Positions 20,781-21,239 of a DNA stretch of 21,239 nucleotides are shown piece after piece (the stretch's first letter is position 1; each line of letters starts with the position of its first letter). A program made the translations under genes and the position numbers. The stretch comes from Ruminococcaceae bacterium UBA6857 (GTDB lineage Bacteria > Bacillota > Clostridia > Oscillospirales > Acutalibacteraceae), in assembly GCA_002451715.1 (NCBI GenBank), contig DKDD01000229.1, forward strand, positions 2,260 through 23,498. The letters run 5' to 3'. The notes under the pieces are model-generated. The model was not told the origin of the DNA. It worked only from the letters and a program-made list of their open reading frames with translations, and made no database searches.

Positions 20781-20805
20781 ACTATAATTATTCTTTGCAA
20801 GAATA
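20781..20805 (-). promoter_or_regulatory. Possible -10 box and dyad upstream of the HydS-like gene
   Basis: On the minus strand TATAGT (20786-20781) is a possible -10. Beside it, TATTCTT-TGC-AAGAATA (20789-20805) is a perfect 7+3+7 dyad. A -35 would lie in the adjoining tandem repeat; TAGATA is the best match and is weak. Confidence 0.4.
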
Positions 20806-20859
20806 TCTATTATCTCTTATCTATTATCTCTTATCTATTATCTCTTATCTATTATCTGA
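20804..20859. repeat. 14-bp tandem repeat, about 3.9 copies
   Basis: The unit TATCTATTATCTCT is repeated exactly at 20804-20817, 20818-20831 and 20832-20845, with a fourth copy differing in its last two bases (20846-20859). Each unit is two 7-base halves, TATCTAT and TATCTCT. Confidence 0.95.
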
Positions 20860-20885
20860 CTTCAAAAAGACGCTTGTTAACCTAA

Positions 20886-21045
20886 ATTGCACAACTTTTA
20901 AATAAGAATTATTTCGTATGAGGTAGACCCTGTAATCTTAGCCGTTTGCTTTTTGTCTTTTTCGTTGCGAAAAAACAAGGTTTCACGGATCGGCTCGGGT
21001 CCTACCCATACAATTTGTTCTTGATTTAAAATTATGCACAACCTA
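20886..21045. repeat. Long inverted-repeat element, MITE-like, ~155 bp
   Basis: The left arm (from about 20888 to 20945) and right arm (21045 back to about 20987) pair imperfectly over 40 or more bases: TTTTAAAT, AAGAA, GTATG, GGTAG, ACCC and AGCCG all have partners. TGCACAAC occurs at both ends in direct orientation. No transposase is present. The minus strand is open for 48 codons through the element (ending TSYEIILI at 20900-20923) but has no ATG and no ribosome binding site, so I do not call a gene. It could be a non-autonomous mobile element or a structured RNA. Confidence 0.6.
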
Positions 21046-21048
21046 TCT

Positions 21049-21098
21049 TAGCTCACTCCTGTGAGGGAGCTGTCGGCTTGCCGACCGAGGGAGAGCAA
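21049..21098. repeat. REP-like palindromic intergenic repeat
   Basis: Two nested hairpins: AGCTCACTCC...GAGGGAGCT and GTCGG-CTTG-CCGAC, followed by CGAGGGAGAGC. Elements with GAGGGAGCTGTC and GAGGGAGAGC are typical scattered intergenic repeats of Clostridia. Confidence 0.65.
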
Positions 21099-21101
21099 AT
21101 A

Positions 21102-21117
21102 AAAGCCGAGCTTTTTT
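21102..21117. terminator. Short terminator-like hairpin
   Basis: AAAAGC (21102-21107), CGA, GCTTTT (21111-21116), followed by more T on the plus strand; on the minus strand ATTT follows. The stem is short. It would end the gene tail at 21122-21239. Confidence 0.45.
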
Positions 21118-21121
21118 GTTT

Positions 21122-21239
21122 TTACGCTTTTTTCGCCCACTTCACCAACATCATCTCCCTCGCACGCTCTGCCCTTAAACCAACCGCCTCATTCGCTCCG
21201 CCGGGGTACTTTTGTCGATTGATACAAAACAAAGCAATG
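21122..21239 (-). CDS. Possible C-terminal end of a minus-strand gene
   Basis: An open frame enters from the window edge and stops with TAA at 21122-21124, giving 39 residues with YPGGANEAVGL and a basic end (LVKWAKKA). A terminator-like hairpin follows. The sequence is plausible as a protein tail, but it adjoins repeat elements and may itself be repetitive DNA. No family recognised. Confidence 0.3.
   Translation of the reverse strand, partial: IALFCINRQKYPGGANEAVGLRAERAREMMLVKWAKKA

Noticed and set aside
20698..20781. 28-residue N-terminal extension of the hydrogenase
   Set aside because: No ribosome binding site at 20781, and a good AAGGAG lies before the ATG at 20697 that begins the conserved ferredoxin domain.
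20804..20859. CRISPR array
   Set aside because: Units are 14 bases with no spacers; this is a simple tandem repeat.

Overview
The window looks like chromosomal DNA from an anaerobic gut-type Firmicute of class Clostridia, probably Oscillospirales/Ruminococcaceae-like. Moderate-to-low GC, strong AGGAGG-type ribosome binding sites, near-consensus TTGACA-17-TATAAT promoters, Clostridia-style secreted proteins (MKK/MEK signal peptides, InlB-type B-repeat, FnIII modules) and an HydS-like [FeFe]-hydrogenase all point that way. The species cannot be named from the sequence. No rRNA, tRNA, CRISPR array, transposase or phage gene was seen.

Layout. At 1-750 (+) lies the 3' part of a sensor histidine kinase, closed by a terminator. 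From 895 to 15654 every gene is on the minus strand; in transcription order (high to low coordinate) these are: a universal-stress-like protein; a secreted LCAT/lipase-like alpha/beta hydrolase behind a roughly 240-nt leader with two stacked palindromes; a TetR repressor; a DrrAB-like ABC exporter whose promoter overlaps the tetR stop codon and carries a double operator; a membrane-flavodoxin fusion; a pyridoxamine-phosphate-oxidase-fold protein; an alpha/beta hydrolase; a small DUF7662-like protein; a second ABC exporter; a half-size EamA transporter; a small lipoprotein; an FMN reductase-like flavoprotein; a small membrane protein; then a cluster of four very short genes; and finally a secreted neutral-ceramidase-like protein. 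Tight spacings and 1-14 nt overlaps indicate several polycistronic units.

The most novel part is 2732-3623: four consecutive small ORFs (40, 32, 27 and 28 codons), each with a strong ribosome binding site, encoding related leaderless amphipathic-helix peptides (N-termini MDAII, MDAII, MQAII, MAALI; C-termini GIEVL and GIELL on two of them). They resemble staphylococcal delta-lysin/phenol-soluble modulins in size, absence of a signal peptide and helix pattern, though homology cannot be shown here. Two rho-independent terminators divide them into a three-gene unit and a one-gene unit. Two ABC exporters and two secreted lipid-hydrolase-like proteins lie on the same strand nearby, so a membrane-active peptide system is a reasonable but untested hypothesis.

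From 15918 the plus strand carries a large secreted protein (C39-like cysteine peptidase module plus adhesin-type repeats) and an SDR oxidoreductase with an elongated glycine-rich loop and its own near-consensus promoter. On the minus strand at 18998-20697 is a two-gene unit for a sensory-type [FeFe]-hydrogenase (HydS-like; proton-transfer cysteine replaced by alanine) and a DRTGG-domain protein. The last 450 bases are repeat-rich: a 14-bp tandem repeat, a ~155-bp inverted-repeat element, a REP-like palindrome and the possible tail of another minus-strand gene.
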